Below, piece after piece: positions 51,674 to 61,667 of a stretch of 64,000 bases of DNA. Origin of the DNA: Massilia sp. BSC265 (lineage in GTDB: Bacteria > Pseudomonadota > Gammaproteobacteria > Burkholderiales > Burkholderiaceae_D); NCBI RefSeq assembly GCF_000740675.1, contig NZ_JPXI01000031.1:1-64000 (forward strand), in the 5' to 3' direction. How positions within the stretch are numbered: the first letter of the stretch is position 1; each line of letters begins with the position of its first letter. The position numbers and the translations under genes are program-made. The notes beneath the pieces are model-generated. The model was not told where the DNA came from, did not search any database, and was given only the letters and a program-made list of their open reading frames with translations.

Positions 51674-53181
51674 GAGCCGGCACGCAGGGCCTTGATGCGC
51701 GCGATCGCATTCGTCTGGTTCTTGTCCACGGCGACCGCCTTCTCGTAGGCCGCGATCGCCTGCGCCTTGTCTCCCAGCGCCTCCCAGGCTTCGCCTTCGC
51801 TGTCCCAGGCGTTGCCGTATCTCGGCTCGATATGGGTCGCCAGCTTGAACAGTTCGACCGCACCACGTGCATTCTTGCCGTGCAAGAGCTGGTAACCCAG
51901 GGTGTTGAGGTTGAGGGGGCTCAGCTCGAAGTCGGCGGAGCCGGCCCGCATCCGCGCATAGATCGCCTGCGCATCCCGGTAGCCGGCGCCGGCGAACGCA
52001 CGCAAGAAAGCGGCTTCGCTCGGCACCGCGGCAGCCGCCGGCTGGAAGCGCAGCGCCATTACCTGCGGCGCGATGCCATGTTTTGCCGGCGACTGCCGGA
52101 TGAAGGCCATCGCCTTGTCATCCTGCTTCAGGTAGGCGTCGAGGAAGCGGTGGACATACAGCGCCATGGTGCGGTAGGCCTGCACCACGTCGGCGCGCCG
52201 GTAATCGCCGAAGCCGTCCTCGCCACGAAAACGCATTTCCCACGAGCTGAAGTGCCCGTGTTGCATCGGGTGCATGGTGCCGAAGTAGACGTCCGAGTAC
52301 TTCATGCCGTTGAGATAGCTGGCGACCAGCCTGTCTTTCAGCGCGAGTTCCTCGAAGGGCAGCGCCGCAGCGCCCAGGGACAGCATCGGCACCGCAGTGC
52401 GCGCCGGCCGCACATAGCTGGCAGCGCTCCAGATCTTCTGGTGGAAGCGGATGGAGCCGTCCAGGCTGACCAGCGCCTTGATGCGGCCGGAGCGCGCGGC
52501 GGCGAACACGTTGGCCAGGCCGCCCCAGCTGAAGCCCACCACCGCGACCTTGTCCAGGTCGGCCTGCGGCAGGCTGCGCGCATGGTTGACCAGGAAGGCG
52601 ATGTCCGCCGCCTGCGCTTCCACGCCCTCGACGTCCTCGGTCATGACGACCGAGCGTGCGCCCAGGCTGCGGCTGGCGATGACCACATAGCCCTGGCTGG
52701 CCAGGTACTCGCACAGGTCCACGTTCTCATCCGCCTGGGCGGCGAAACTGGGCGCGTAGATCAGCACGGGGTACTTGCCGGCGGCAGGGGCGGCATCGCG
52801 CACGGCCATGGTCGCGGTCTCGTAGACGGACTTCTGAGGACCCGTCATCCAGGCGGTCCGCTGCTTCGCGGCTTCGCTCGCAGGCAAGCCGAAGTCCACG
52901 TCGGACAGGACAACCTGGCTATAGTCCGCGATCCGCATCGGCGCGGCTTCCGTGCGCCCGGCCGGATACCAGACCAGGGCCTGGATCGGCCGGGCCGGGG
53001 GCGTGGCGACTGGCTTGCCGAAGGCGTCGGCCTGCTCGTCCATCGCACGGCTGTAGTCGTAGTGCTGGACCACGCGCAGGCCGACGGCGTGCGGGCCGGC
53101 GTCGGGCGTCAGGGGCGCCGGGGCGGCAAGCACGTGGGCATGGGCGCTGAAGCCCAGGATCAGGATGGCGGTTTTTTTCAT
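51670..53181 (-). CDS. Secreted alpha/beta hydrolase with TPR-like C terminus
   Basis: 503 aa from MKKTAILILGFSAHAHVLAA, a signal peptide. Dienelactone-hydrolase-like domain with PVLIYAPSFAAQADENVDLC, nucleophile elbow VVGFSWGGLANV and a candidate acid in SLDGSI. The last 100 residues contain a tetratricopeptide-like pair, NAWDSEGEAWEALGDKAQAI. Substrate unknown. Its stop overlaps that of the PhoB-like gene (CCTAGG). Confidence 0.8.
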   Translation of the reverse strand: MKKTAILILGFSAHAHVLAAPAPLTPDAGPHAVGLRVVQHYDYSRAMDEQADAFGKPVATPPARPIQALVWYPAGRTEAAPMRIADYSQVVLSDVDFGLPASEAAKQRTAWMTGPQKSVYETATMAVRDAAPAAGKYPVLIYAPSFAAQADENVDLCEYLASQGYVVIASRSLGARSVVMTEDVEGVEAQAADIAFLVNHARSLPQADLDKVAVVGFSWGGLANVFAAARSGRIKALVSLDGSIRFHQKIWSAASYVRPARTAVPMLSLGAAALPFEELALKDRLVASYLNGMKYSDVYFGTMHPMQHGHFSSWEMRFRGEDGFGDYRRADVVQAYRTMALYVHRFLDAYLKQDDKAMAFIRQSPAKHGIAPQVMALRFQPAAAAVPSEAAFLRAFAGAGYRDAQAIYARMRAGSADFELSPLNLNTLGYQLLHGKNARGAVELFKLATHIEPRYGNAWDSEGEAWEALGDKAQAIAAYEKAVAVDKNQTNAIARIKALRAGS

Positions 53182-53260
53182 CGGGTCTGCTGTATTGATG
53201 GAAACGACGCTCATCCTACGTTGCGTTCGCCGCTGAAAATGCGCGGTTTGTCACCTTGGC

Positions 53261-53280
53261 GATGTCATCGGGATGACATC
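53261..53280. promoter_or_regulatory. 9-bp palindrome in a divergent promoter region
   Basis: GATGTCATC (53261-53269) and GATGACATC (53272-53280) form a perfect inverted repeat with a GG centre, between the divergent hydrolase and GGDEF-EAL genes. Looks like an operator for a dimeric regulator; none can be named. Confidence 0.4.
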
Positions 53281-53327
53281 ATTGCTAAGTAGACTGGCGG
53301 CAACTTTGCGTTTTTGACCCTGTCTGC

Positions 53328-56069
53328 ATGAGCATCCACGCTGCCGTCCGCACCGCCTCCCGCACCTATTCCCACCACAGCGGCTACCTCGTCTTCATCT
53401 GGCCGGCCCTGGCCGTGCTCCTGTGCGCAGCACTGTGGATCGCCACCGTGGTGCGCTCCGACGCCGAGCACGAGCGCGCCGAGACCCAGGCGCGCAAGGA
53501 TGCCAGCGCGTATGCCGAGGCCTACGAGCAGTACATCACCCGCTCGGTCGGCCAGATGGACCAGGTCACCATGCAGCTGAAGTTCAGCTGGGAAAAGAGC
53601 CGCAACCTTGGCCTGCTCGACGAGCTGCGCCGCGACGGCATGTTCACCGATGCCGCCTTCAGCGTGGTCGCGATCGTCGACCGGAACGGCCTGGTCCAGG
53701 CTTCGACCCGGCCGGCGCTGATCGGCAGCGACCTGTCCGCGGGCCCTTACTTCGTCCAGCACCGCAACCACATCTCGACCGCGCTGCGCATCGGCACGGC
53801 GCCGCCGCGCTTCACCAGAGAGGGCGACGAGGGCGACCTGGTGCTGTTCACGCGTCGCCTCGATACCCGCGACGACGAGTTCGACGGCATCGTGCTGATG
53901 GCCATGGATGCGCGTTATTTCACCTCCTTCGTCAGCCCGGCCACGCTGGGCGTGGGCGGCGTGGTGGCGCTGGCCGGCAGCGAAGGGCGCCTGCGCGCGG
54001 AGCAGCGCAGCGACGGAGCAGCCTTCCTCGACAGCAGCGACAAGCTGCTGCCGGCACACGAGGACCTGTGGGCGAGCGAGCGTGGCGTGCGCCTCGTGCA
54101 GGGACAACATGGTTTCGCCGACGGCCAGGCGCGCGTGCTCGGCTGGCGCCACTCGAGCGCCTATCCGCTGGTGGCACTGGTCGGCCTGTCGCACGCCGCC
54201 GCGCTGGAAGCCGCGCAGGCGTCCTGGATCGACAGCCGCGACCGCGCCATCGTCATCAGCGCCTGCCTGCTGCTGCTTGGCGCCGCCGGCGCGGTGCTGG
54301 CGCGGCGCGCGGTGCTGCGCGAGCGCGAGCAGGAAGAAGTCCAGCGCGCCTACCGCACCGCGACCGAAAGCGGCAACGACGGCTTCTACATGGCGGCCGC
54401 CGTGCGCGACCGCGAGGGCGAGATCACGGACTTCCGCATCGTCGACTGCAACGAGCGCGGCGCCTTCTTCTACGGCCTGACGCGCGCCACGCTGATCGGC
54501 AGCAGCCTGTCGCAAATCGACAGCGCCCTGTTCGGCGAAGCCCTGCTCGACACCTACCGCAAGGCGATGGAGGCCGGCTTCCACGAAGACGACCGCAGGA
54601 TGCCCCTGGACAACCGCCTGAACATCAGCTGGGGACGGCGGCGCCTGGTGCGGGTCGGGAACGGGCTGGCGGTGACGCTGCAGGACATCAGCGAGCGCAA
54701 GGCCCACGAGACCCAGCTGGAGCGCCTGGCCAACGAAGACGTGCTGACGGGCCTGGCGACGCGCCACGCTTTTCTCGCCGCGATGCCGGCGATCCTGGCG
54801 CAGGCCGGCAGCACCGGCTCCGGCCTGGCGCTGCTGTTCATCGACCTCGACGAGTTCAAGCACGTCAATGACACCCACGGCCACGCCACCGGCGACCAGC
54901 TCCTGAGGTCGGCGGCAGCGCGCCTGCTGTCGCTGCTGCGCCCGACCGACCAGGTAGCGCGCTTCGGCGGCGACGAATTCCTGGTGCTGCTGCACCCCTG
55001 CGAAGGCGAGCGCCAGGCAGCCTCGGTGGCGGCCCGCATCGTCGAGGCCTTCAGCGTGCCCTTCCTGATCGGCGACGAGCTGCACGCGGTGGGCGCATCG
55101 ATCGGCATCAGCATGTTCCCGCGCGACGGCGAGGATGCCGAGACCCTGGTGCGCCACAGCGACATCGCCATGTACGCCGGCAAGAACGAGGGCAAGGGGC
55201 AGTACCGCTTCTTCGACCCGGCCCTGTCGAACAGCCTGAACTCGCGGGCGCGCCTGAAGCAGCGCATGCTGGAAGCGATCGAACACGACCAGTTCGCCCT
55301 GGTCTACCAGCCGCGCGTGCACGCCCGCAGCGGCGAGCTGCTGAGCATGGAGGCGCTGATCCGCTGGCAGCACCCGGAACTGGGCGTGGTATCGCCCGCC
55401 GAGTTCATCCCGCTGGCGGAGAGCACCGGCCTGATCGTGCGTATCGGCGAAGTCGTGATCGACAAGGCCTGCGCCCAGCTGGCCGCCTGGCGCGAGGCGG
55501 GCGTGGAACTGGTGCCGGTCTCGATCAACGTCTCTCCCAAGCAGTTCCTGCGCGGCGGCGTGCAGCGCCACCTGAGCTGCGCCATGGCGCGGCACCGCAT
55601 ACCGCCCAGCCTGATCGAGGTCGAGATCACCGAGTCGGCCATGATGGGCGACCACGACGATATCCTGGCCGAACTCGCTTCCTTGCGCGCGTTGGGCGTG
55701 AAACTGCACGTGGACGACTTCGGCACCGGTTACTCCTCGCTGTCGCAGCTGCAGCGCCTCAAGATGGACGTGCTGAAGGTGGACCGCGCCTTCACCACCG
55801 AACTGGGCAACTCGAAAGAGGGCAAGGTGTTCTTCCAGGCGATCGTGTCGATGGCGCATGCACTCGGCATGTCGGTGGTGGCCGAAGGTGTCGAGACCGA
55901 GGAGCAGCTCGACATCCTGCGCGGCCTGGACTGCAACGAGGTGCAGGGCTACTACATCGCGCGTCCGGTAGCGGCGGCCGAGATGGCGGCGATGATGCGG
56001 CGCCGCTTCCTGCTCGGGCAGGGCGCGCTTGCGTCCGGTTCGCTTGCGCCGGAGGTTGTTTCCTTCTAG
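53328..56069 (+). CDS. dCache-PAS-GGDEF-EAL protein
   Basis: 913 aa membrane protein. Helix about 20-42, periplasmic double-Cache-like sensor ([20 protein letters not shown]), helix about 307-327, PAS about 340-455, GGDEF with RPTD I-site and FGGDEF at 547-551, and EAL with [12 protein letters not shown] (EAL 675-677), [27 protein letters not shown] and EGVET. Both catalytic sites look intact, so the net effect on cyclic di-GMP depends on signals. The Mn riboswitch starts about 10 bp past its stop. Confidence 0.93.
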   Translation: MSIHAAVRTASRTYSHHSGYLVFIWPALAVLLCAALWIATVVRSDAEHERAETQARKDASAYAEAYEQYITRSVGQMDQVTMQLKFSWEKSRNLGLLDELRRDGMFTDAAFSVVAIVDRNGLVQASTRPALIGSDLSAGPYFVQHRNHISTALRIGTAPPRFTREGDEGDLVLFTRRLDTRDDEFDGIVLMAMDARYFTSFVSPATLGVGGVVALAGSEGRLRAEQRSDGAAFLDSSDKLLPAHEDLWASERGVRLVQGQHGFADGQARVLGWRHSSAYPLVALVGLSHAAALEAAQASWIDSRDRAIVISACLLLLGAAGAVLARRAVLREREQEEVQRAYRTATESGNDGFYMAAAVRDREGEITDFRIVDCNERGAFFYGLTRATLIGSSLSQIDSALFGEALLDTYRKAMEAGFHEDDRRMPLDNRLNISWGRRRLVRVGNGLAVTLQDISERKAHETQLERLANEDVLTGLATRHAFLAAMPAILAQAGSTGSGLALLFIDLDEFKHVNDTHGHATGDQLLRSAAARLLSLLRPTDQVARFGGDEFLVLLHPCEGERQAASVAARIVEAFSVPFLIGDELHAVGASIGISMFPRDGEDAETLVRHSDIAMYAGKNEGKGQYRFFDPALSNSLNSRARLKQRMLEAIEHDQFALVYQPRVHARSGELLSMEALIRWQHPELGVVSPAEFIPLAESTGLIVRIGEVVIDKACAQLAAWREAGVELVPVSINVSPKQFLRGGVQRHLSCAMARHRIPPSLIEVEITESAMMGDHDDILAELASLRALGVKLHVDDFGTGYSSLSQLQRLKMDVLKVDRAFTTELGNSKEGKVFFQAIVSMAHALGMSVVAEGVETEEQLDILRGLDCNEVQGYYIARPVAAAEMAAMMRRRFLLGQGALASGSLAPEVVSF

Positions 56070-56077
56070 AATGCCCG

Positions 56078-56200
56078 CACCCTTTGGGGAGTAGCCTCTT
56101 CCCGCGCAACGCGGGAGGGCCCGTGTCAACATACTCGCTTCGCTCAGTTTCTTTCGCTGAAGCGTGGCGCGGGCGACCTAGCGGTTGGCGAGACCATCGG
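56078..56200 (+). ncRNA. yybP-ykoY manganese riboswitch
   Basis: The signature 5' loop TTTGGGGAGTAGCC (56083-56096) and the 3' loop GTTGGCGAGACC (56184-56195) match the two docking loops of the family, which bind Mn2+. A GC-rich hairpin (CCCGCG-CAA-CGCGGG, 56101-56115) lies between them. It precedes mntP, a known target in other proteobacteria. Ends are approximate; an mntP-frame ORF running through it is not a real extension. Confidence 0.88.
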
Positions 56201-56272
56201 CCCATCCGCGCCAACTCGGGCGCGCGGATGCGCCTTTGCGCTCTACCCGAACCCAGCCCGACCGGAACCAGC

Positions 56273-56836
56273 ATGACCTTCACCGCCCTCATCTTCCTCG
56301 CCCTCGCGATGTCGACCGACGCCTTTGCCGCGGCCATCGCCAAGGGCGCCGCCCTGCGCAATCCGGGGCTCCCGCAGGCGCTGCGCATCGGCCTGCTGTT
56401 CGGCTGCATCGAGACCATCACCCCGCTGATCGGCTGGGGCCTCGGCTCGCTGGCCGCCGACGCCATCCGCCAGTGGGATCACTGGATCGCCTTCGTCCTG
56501 CTGCTGGGACTGGGCGGGCGCATGCTCTGGCTGTCCTTCGCCGACGAGGACGAAGAAGAAGAGGGCGCCGGCGCGCAGAGCCTGCTGGTGCTGGTGCTGA
56601 CGGCGGTGGCGACCAGCATCGATGCGATGGCGGTCGGCGTGGGGCTGGCCTTCGTGGACGTCTCGATCGTCCATGCGGCGGCGGCGATCGGCGTGGCCAC
56701 CACGGTGATGGTGACCATCGGCGTACTGCTCGGGCGGCGCCTGGGCGCAGCGGTGGGTCGCCACGCCGAGCGCATCGGCGGGGTGGTGCTGGTGCTGGTC
56801 GGCACGACCATCCTGATCGAACACCTGTCGCATTGA
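56273..56836 (+). CDS. mntP: MntP family manganese efflux pump
   Basis: 187 aa from [20 protein letters not shown]. Six membrane helices in two repeats with acidic residues [17 protein letters not shown] and [17 protein letters not shown], the MntP pattern. An acidic loop DEDEEEEG lies in the middle. Exports Mn2+; the upstream Mn riboswitch should turn it on at high manganese. Confidence 0.93.
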   Translation: MTFTALIFLALAMSTDAFAAAIAKGAALRNPGLPQALRIGLLFGCIETITPLIGWGLGSLAADAIRQWDHWIAFVLLLGLGGRMLWLSFADEDEEEEGAGAQSLLVLVLTAVATSIDAMAVGVGLAFVDVSIVHAAAAIGVATTVMVTIGVLLGRRLGAAVGRHAERIGGVVLVLVGTTILIEHLSH

Positions 56837-56898
56837 GGCCGCAGCAAAGCAGGCGCGGCCCCATGCTATACTGGCCAGGTCATGTGTTTCCTCATCGT

Positions 56899-57213
56899 AT
56901 GAGACGAATCCTCGTCATCTTCCTGATCCTGCTGTTCCCGCTGAACGTGATGGCGCTGTCGATGTCCGTGTCGATGGCGCAGCAGGATGGCGCCTCCGCG
57001 CATGCCGGCGTGGCATCCGGCGATGCCTTCCAGGGCGATACCCACCCCGACATCGATCCCGACGAACCGCCTGCGGCCGAACTGCATGACCTCATGTACC
57101 AGGACGGCTGCCTTCAGCTCGCCGTGCTTGCTGCCGCTGTCGTTGCGCCGCACGCTGCGGCGCCGTACTGCTTCTCCCTTCCGCCTCCCGACAAGCCGCC
57201 CCGCCTCGCCTGA
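56899..57213 (+). CDS. Small exported hypothetical protein
   Basis: 104 aa from MRRILVIFLILLFPLNVMAL, a signal peptide. The mature part is short and acidic (HPDIDPDEPPAAELHDLMYQ) with two cysteines. No family recognised; small exported proteins with this kind of leader are known near metal-efflux genes (CzcI-like), but similarity here is only in plan. Lies between mntP and the TerC-CBS gene, so a metal-related role is plausible. Confidence 0.5.
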   Translation: MRRILVIFLILLFPLNVMALSMSVSMAQQDGASAHAGVASGDAFQGDTHPDIDPDEPPAAELHDLMYQDGCLQLAVLAAAVVAPHAAAPYCFSLPPPDKPPRLA

Positions 57214-57342
57214 CGCGGGAGCTTTGCTCCGGCATCCGTCCGGTTCGCGCCGGGCGGCGCCGCACGCGCCTGCCTGCCTCCGGACGCTTCCTCCGGCCGC
57301 GGCCGGCGGCCACACTCTTTCAAATTTGACAAGGCAAGCAAG

Positions 57343-58902
57343 ATGGAATGGCTAATGGACCCCTCGATCTGGGTGGGTTTGCTGACCCTGGTGTTCCTGG
57401 AAATCGTCCTGGGCATCGACAACCTGATCTTCATCGCAATCCTGGCGGACAAGCTGCCGCCGCACCAGCGCGACAAGGCGCGCATGCTGGGCCTGTCCCT
57501 GGCCATGGCGATGCGCCTCGGCCTGCTGACGATCGTCTCCTGGCTGGTTACCCTGACCACGCCCCTGTTCTCGCTCGGCTCCTTGTCCTTTTCGGGGCGC
57601 GACCTGATTCTCCTCATCGGTGGCCTGTTCCTGCTGTTCAAGGCCACCGTCGAGCTCCACGAGCGCCTCGAAGGCGTGGTCCACGTCCAGTCCGGGAACA
57701 AGGTGTATGCCGGCTTCGCCGCCGTGGTGGCGCAGATCGTGGTGCTCGACGCCGTGTTCTCGCTCGATGCGGTGATCACGGCCGTCGGCATGGTCGACGA
57801 GCTGGGCGTGATGATGGCGGCCGTGATCATTTCGATCGGCGTCATGATCCTGGCTTCGAAGCCGCTGACCCGCTTCGTCAATGCGCACCCGACCGTGGTG
57901 GTGCTGTGCCTGAGCTTCCTCCTGATGATCGGCCTGAGCCTGGTCGCCGAAGGGCTCGGCTTCCACATCCCGAAGGGCTACCTGTATGCGGCGATCGGCT
58001 TCTCGGTGCTGATCGAAACCCTGAACCAGTTCGCGCGCCGTAACTTCCTGAAGAACGAGGCGCGCCTGCCATTCCGCGAGCGGACCGCCGACACCGTGCT
58101 GCGCCTGCTGGGGAAGCGCCGCCATGACCTTGAAGCGGCGCCGGAAGAAGGGCAGGTACAGGACGACAGTTTCGCCGTCGAGGAGCGCAACATGGTCAGC
58201 GGCGTGCTGACCCTGGCCGACCGCTCGATCCGCTCGGTGATGACGCCGCGCGCGCAGATGTCCTGGGTGAACCTGGACCAGGCGCCGGCCAGCATCCTGC
58301 GGCAGCTGCAGGAAACCCCGCACAACCAGCTGCCGGTCTGCCGCGGCGACGTCGACCAGGTGGTGGGCGTGGCCCGGACCAAGGACCTGATCGGCGCGCT
58401 GCTGCTGCACCGGCGCATCGACCCGTCGGACACGGTGTTGCTGCGCAAGCCGATCTACCTTCCCGATACCGCCGGCGTGCTCGGCGCCATGGAAACGCTC
58501 AAGCGCGCCCGCGGCCAGCTGGTGCTGGTAGCCGACGAATACGGCGTCATCCAGGGCCTGCTGACCCCGATCGACATCCTGGAGGCGATTGCCGGCGAGT
58601 TCCCCGACGAGGACGAACAGCCGGCCATCCGCCAGCAGGGGCCGGACCGCTGGGAGGCCGACGGCAGCGCCGACCTGCACCTGCTCGAGCAGGCATTGCA
58701 GACCGATGCGCTGGTCGGCGGCGATGCCGGCTACACCTCGCTGGCCGGCTTCCTGCTGGCGCGCTTCGAAACCCTGCCTGCCGCCGGCCAGGCCGTCGAC
58801 GTGAATGGTCTGCGCTTCGAGATCCTGGCCGTGGAAGACAGGCGCATCGTGCGGGTCGCGATTCTCCGCCTCGACCCGCAGGCCGAAGACGCCGCAAGCT
58901 GA
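57343..58902 (+). CDS. TerC family protein with CBS and CorC_HlyC domains
   Basis: 519 aa. TerC domain about 1-230 with [20 protein letters not shown] and [20 protein letters not shown] (acidic metal-site motifs). Two CBS domains about 295-415 ([36 protein letters not shown]), then a CorC_HlyC domain. Resembles YoaE/YegH. TerC relatives export or insert manganese during protein metalation, which fits the neighbouring mntP and Mn riboswitch. Confidence 0.9.
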   Translation: MEWLMDPSIWVGLLTLVFLEIVLGIDNLIFIAILADKLPPHQRDKARMLGLSLAMAMRLGLLTIVSWLVTLTTPLFSLGSLSFSGRDLILLIGGLFLLFKATVELHERLEGVVHVQSGNKVYAGFAAVVAQIVVLDAVFSLDAVITAVGMVDELGVMMAAVIISIGVMILASKPLTRFVNAHPTVVVLCLSFLLMIGLSLVAEGLGFHIPKGYLYAAIGFSVLIETLNQFARRNFLKNEARLPFRERTADTVLRLLGKRRHDLEAAPEEGQVQDDSFAVEERNMVSGVLTLADRSIRSVMTPRAQMSWVNLDQAPASILRQLQETPHNQLPVCRGDVDQVVGVARTKDLIGALLLHRRIDPSDTVLLRKPIYLPDTAGVLGAMETLKRARGQLVLVADEYGVIQGLLTPIDILEAIAGEFPDEDEQPAIRQQGPDRWEADGSADLHLLEQALQTDALVGGDAGYTSLAGFLLARFETLPAAGQAVDVNGLRFEILAVEDRRIVRVAILRLDPQAEDAAS

Positions 58903-58935
58903 CCACCCATTACTTTTGCTATTGAAGGAAATTAC

Positions 58936-59808
58936 ATGAAACGCATCGTCCTGTTCCTCGCCACCAACCTGGCCGTCGTCCTGGTGCTGAGCCTGAGCGC
59001 CAGCCTGCTCGGCGTGAACCGCTTTCTCACAGCAAACGGGCTCAACCTCGGCATGCTGCTGGCCTTCGCGGCCCTGATGGGCTTCGGCGGCGCCTTCATC
59101 TCGCTGTGGCTGTCCAAGCCGATCGCCAAATGGTCGACCGGCGCGCGCGTCATCGCCCAGCCGGCCAATGCCACCGAGGCCTGGCTGCTCCACACGGTGG
59201 AGGCGCAGGCGCGCAAGGCCGGCATCGGCATGCCGGAAGTGGCCGTGTACGAGGGCGAGCCCAACGCCTTCGCCACCGGCGCCACCCGCAACGGTTCGCT
59301 GGTGGCGGTCTCCACCGGCCTGCTCGCATCGATGTCGCAGGAAGAAGTGGAAGCCGTGCTGGCGCACGAGGTGGCCCACATCGCCAACGGCGACATGGTG
59401 ACGCTGACCCTGATCCAGGGCGTGGTCAACACCTTTGTCGTGTTCCTGGCCCGCGTGGTCGGCTACGCCGTCGACCAGATGCTGCGCCGGAACGACAGCG
59501 AACAGTCGGGACCGGGCATCGGCTACATGGTGACGGTCGTGGTCTGCGAGATCCTGTTCGGCATCCTGGCCAGCATCATCGTGATGTATTTTTCGCGCCA
59601 GCGCGAATTCCGGGCCGACCGCGGCGCCGCGCGGATCCTGGGACGTCCGCAGCCGATGGTCGCGGCGCTGCGGCGCCTGGGCGGGCTGGCCGAAGGCGAG
59701 CTGCCGAAGAACATGGCCGCGTTCGGCATTTCCGGCAAGGGTGCGCTGTCGCTGTTTTCCAGCCATCCGCCGATCGAGGCGCGCATCGCGGCATTGCAGG
59801 CGCAATGA
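58936..59808 (+). CDS. htpX: HtpX membrane zinc protease
   Basis: 290 aa. N-terminal membrane helices about 5-27 and 37-60, zinc motif [11 protein letters not shown] with His144 and His148, further helices about 155-210, and third-ligand region [26 protein letters not shown] is conserved at the C terminus. Heat-shock protease for misfolded membrane proteins; it lies 3.4 kb from rpoH but I do not see a clear sigma-32 promoter. Confidence 0.93.
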   Translation: MKRIVLFLATNLAVVLVLSLSASLLGVNRFLTANGLNLGMLLAFAALMGFGGAFISLWLSKPIAKWSTGARVIAQPANATEAWLLHTVEAQARKAGIGMPEVAVYEGEPNAFATGATRNGSLVAVSTGLLASMSQEEVEAVLAHEVAHIANGDMVTLTLIQGVVNTFVVFLARVVGYAVDQMLRRNDSEQSGPGIGYMVTVVVCEILFGILASIIVMYFSRQREFRADRGAARILGRPQPMVAALRRLGGLAEGELPKNMAAFGISGKGALSLFSSHPPIEARIAALQAQ

Positions 59809-60308
59809 GTGCGCCGGGCGCGGCTATCGGTGGGCAACCTGCCGGCCGCGCTCAGCGAAGGGGGCGGGGCTGCCGGCGGCGGTCGCGCTGGCGAAAGTGT
59901 TCGGGAGAGCACAGGACGCGCAGCGCTACCCGGCGAGGCACCCCGACCTGTTCCATGAACAGCAGGGCAGGGTGGACGCCATGACGGGCGCACAGCTTCA
60001 GCCCTTCATCGACCTGGCCAGCCGTCACGAAATCGGTGCGTGCATCGTTTCTGCTTTGCTCAACCATGTGCTCCCTCCATGCGAGCGAAGGATGCTAGCA
60101 GAGCTGTAAACGCACTTAAAGTAATTTCTTAAGAGTGTGCAGTAACTTGATGCTTTAGTAGCTAATTTGCAAAAATTGCCAGTCTGGTATTGCGCACTGT
60201 TGGCACCGTCGTTAGTGCCAGCTTGCATGTTCAAGCAAAGGCTGGTGCGCAGGGGCTGGAACGGAGACGAGCCGGATCGACCCAGCCCGTCGCATGCGGG
60301 AAGACAAC
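59809..60308. other. Intergenic region with possible decayed coding sequence
   Basis: 500 bp between htpX and the exoD-type gene. Plus-strand bases about 59870-60050 have coding-like codon bias (a frame reads FGRAQDAQRYPARHPDLFHE and AQLQPFIDLASRHEIG), but there is no matching start and the frame runs into the end of htpX. Possibly a gene remnant. 60110-60290 shows nothing. Confidence 0.35.
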
Positions 60309-60956
60309 TCAGCCGGCCATGCGATTGAAGAGCTCGCGCAGTGCGAGGCCACCGCCACCGATGAGCAGGCTGAAATACAGGATGGTGACGATGTTGCTGA
60401 TGTGACCCAGCAACACGCTGACGCCGTCGCGCTGCAGCAGGCCGATCGCCAGGAACAGCAGCGCGATCGCAGGGAAGGTATTGCTGAATGGAATCAGGCC
60501 GAAAGGCATCATCAGCAGCACCGCGCCCAGGATCAGGCCGGCATTGTTGAGATGCTGGATCGGGCCGTGCGCCACCAGCCACTGGATACGGTTGGGCTTG
60601 CACACGCGTTCGATCCGGTACAGCCAGGGCAGTGCCTTACGCAGGGCCGGGCGCAGCTTGCTGGTGGAAATCGTCCGGTGCTTCAGTTTTGCCGGAACCC
60701 AAAGTTCGCGGCCGAACAGGCGGCTGATGCCGATCAGGAGGATCGCGGCGCCGAACACGGTGCTCACGCCCGGGATCGACACCGGGATCAGGAACACCAG
60801 GGTGAGCAGTGCCGTGAGGATCAGCAGGCCTTCGTTGCCGACGCGATGGATCAGTTCGCTCAGGGTGATACCGCCTGGCGGCAGGGAGCGGACCAGGCCG
60901 CGGAGTTTCTTGAAAACCGGTTCACCTTGCATGGGTTCTTTCATCTTGCTTCTCAT
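60309..60956 (-). CDS. ExoD family membrane protein
   Basis: 215 aa from MRSKMKEPMQGEPVFKK, chosen because AGGA precedes this ATG. ExoD (exopolysaccharide synthesis, ExoD) family: GNEGLLILTALLTLVFLIPV, SIPGVSTVFGAAILLIGISR, and LLMMPFGLIPFSNTFPAIAL, with four or five membrane helices. Role in exopolysaccharide or alkali tolerance is known only loosely. Confidence 0.88.
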   Translation of the reverse strand: MRSKMKEPMQGEPVFKKLRGLVRSLPPGGITLSELIHRVGNEGLLILTALLTLVFLIPVSIPGVSTVFGAAILLIGISRLFGRELWVPAKLKHRTISTSKLRPALRKALPWLYRIERVCKPNRIQWLVAHGPIQHLNNAGLILGAVLLMMPFGLIPFSNTFPAIALLFLAIGLLQRDGVSVLLGHISNIVTILYFSLLIGGGGLALRELFNRMAG

Positions 60957-61067
60957 GGTTCCTGGACTGGCAGGCAGCGTGCTGCCTGGTCGAAAGGCAA
61001 GAGTATAGTGCAGGACGTCCCGTTTCCGTGTCCGGAATGCCTGGCAATACGCGAATTCCACAGCGGT

Positions 61068-61547
61068 TCAGCCGCCGCGTGCCGCCTCGATCGCCGCCAC
61101 GTCGATCTTGCGCATTGTCATCATCGCCTCGAACACGCGTTTCGCCACGGCCGGGTCGGGGTCGGCGATCCCCTCGGTCAGGGCGCGCGGCGTGATCTGC
61201 CACGACAGGCCCCATTTGTCCTTGCACCAGCCGCATGCGCTCTCCTGGCCGCCGCTGCCGACGATGGCATTCCACAGGCGGTCGGTTTCTTCCTGGTCGT
61301 CAGTCGCGATCTGGAAGGAAAAGGCTTCGGTATGCGGGAAGACGGGGCCGCCGTTCAGGCCGATGCAGGGAATGCCGGCCACGGTGAAGGCGACGGTCAG
61401 CACGTCGCCTTGCTTGCCGGCCGGATAGTCGCTCGGTGCACGGAATACCTGGCCGACTGCGCTGTCGGGAATGGTCGCCGCATAGAACTGCGCCGCTTCC
61501 AGCGCCGTTCCGTTGAACCAGAGGCAGATCGTGTTCTTGCTCACCAT
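61068..61547 (-). CDS. VOC family (PhnB/3-demethylubiquinone-like) protein
   Basis: 159 aa from MVSKNTICLWFNGTALEAA, preceded by GGAGA. PhnB-like glyoxalase fold with FYAATIPDSAVGQVFRAPSD, FTVAGIPCIGLNGGPVF, TEAFSFQIATDDQEETDRLW, GWCKDKWGLSWQITP. The 3-demethylubiquinone methyltransferase label used for this family is usually wrong; function unknown. Confidence 0.88.
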   Translation of the reverse strand: MVSKNTICLWFNGTALEAAQFYAATIPDSAVGQVFRAPSDYPAGKQGDVLTVAFTVAGIPCIGLNGGPVFPHTEAFSFQIATDDQEETDRLWNAIVGSGGQESACGWCKDKWGLSWQITPRALTEGIADPDPAVAKRVFEAMMTMRKIDVAAIEAARGG

Positions 61548-61667
61548 GGCATCTCCAATCGTTGGCAATTCATGCAGGAAGGCCGCGCCAGCATAACGCA
61601 AGCGCGCGGCCCTTCGTCAGCTGCCGGGGTCTGGCTTAAGGAAGATCAGCCATGGTGCATGAAGGCA

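Noticed and set aside
53265..56132. A 955-codon minus-strand open frame opposite the GGDEF-EAL gene
   Set aside because: Antisense shadow; the plus strand carries intact GGDEF and EAL motifs.
56084..56272. An N-terminal extension of mntP reading through the riboswitch
   Set aside because: The extension has no MntP similarity and coincides with the conserved RNA loops of the yybP-ykoY motif.
61068..61547. 3-demethylubiquinone-9 3-methyltransferase
   Set aside because: The protein is a VOC-fold domain without a SAM-binding motif; the methyltransferase name is a propagated misannotation.
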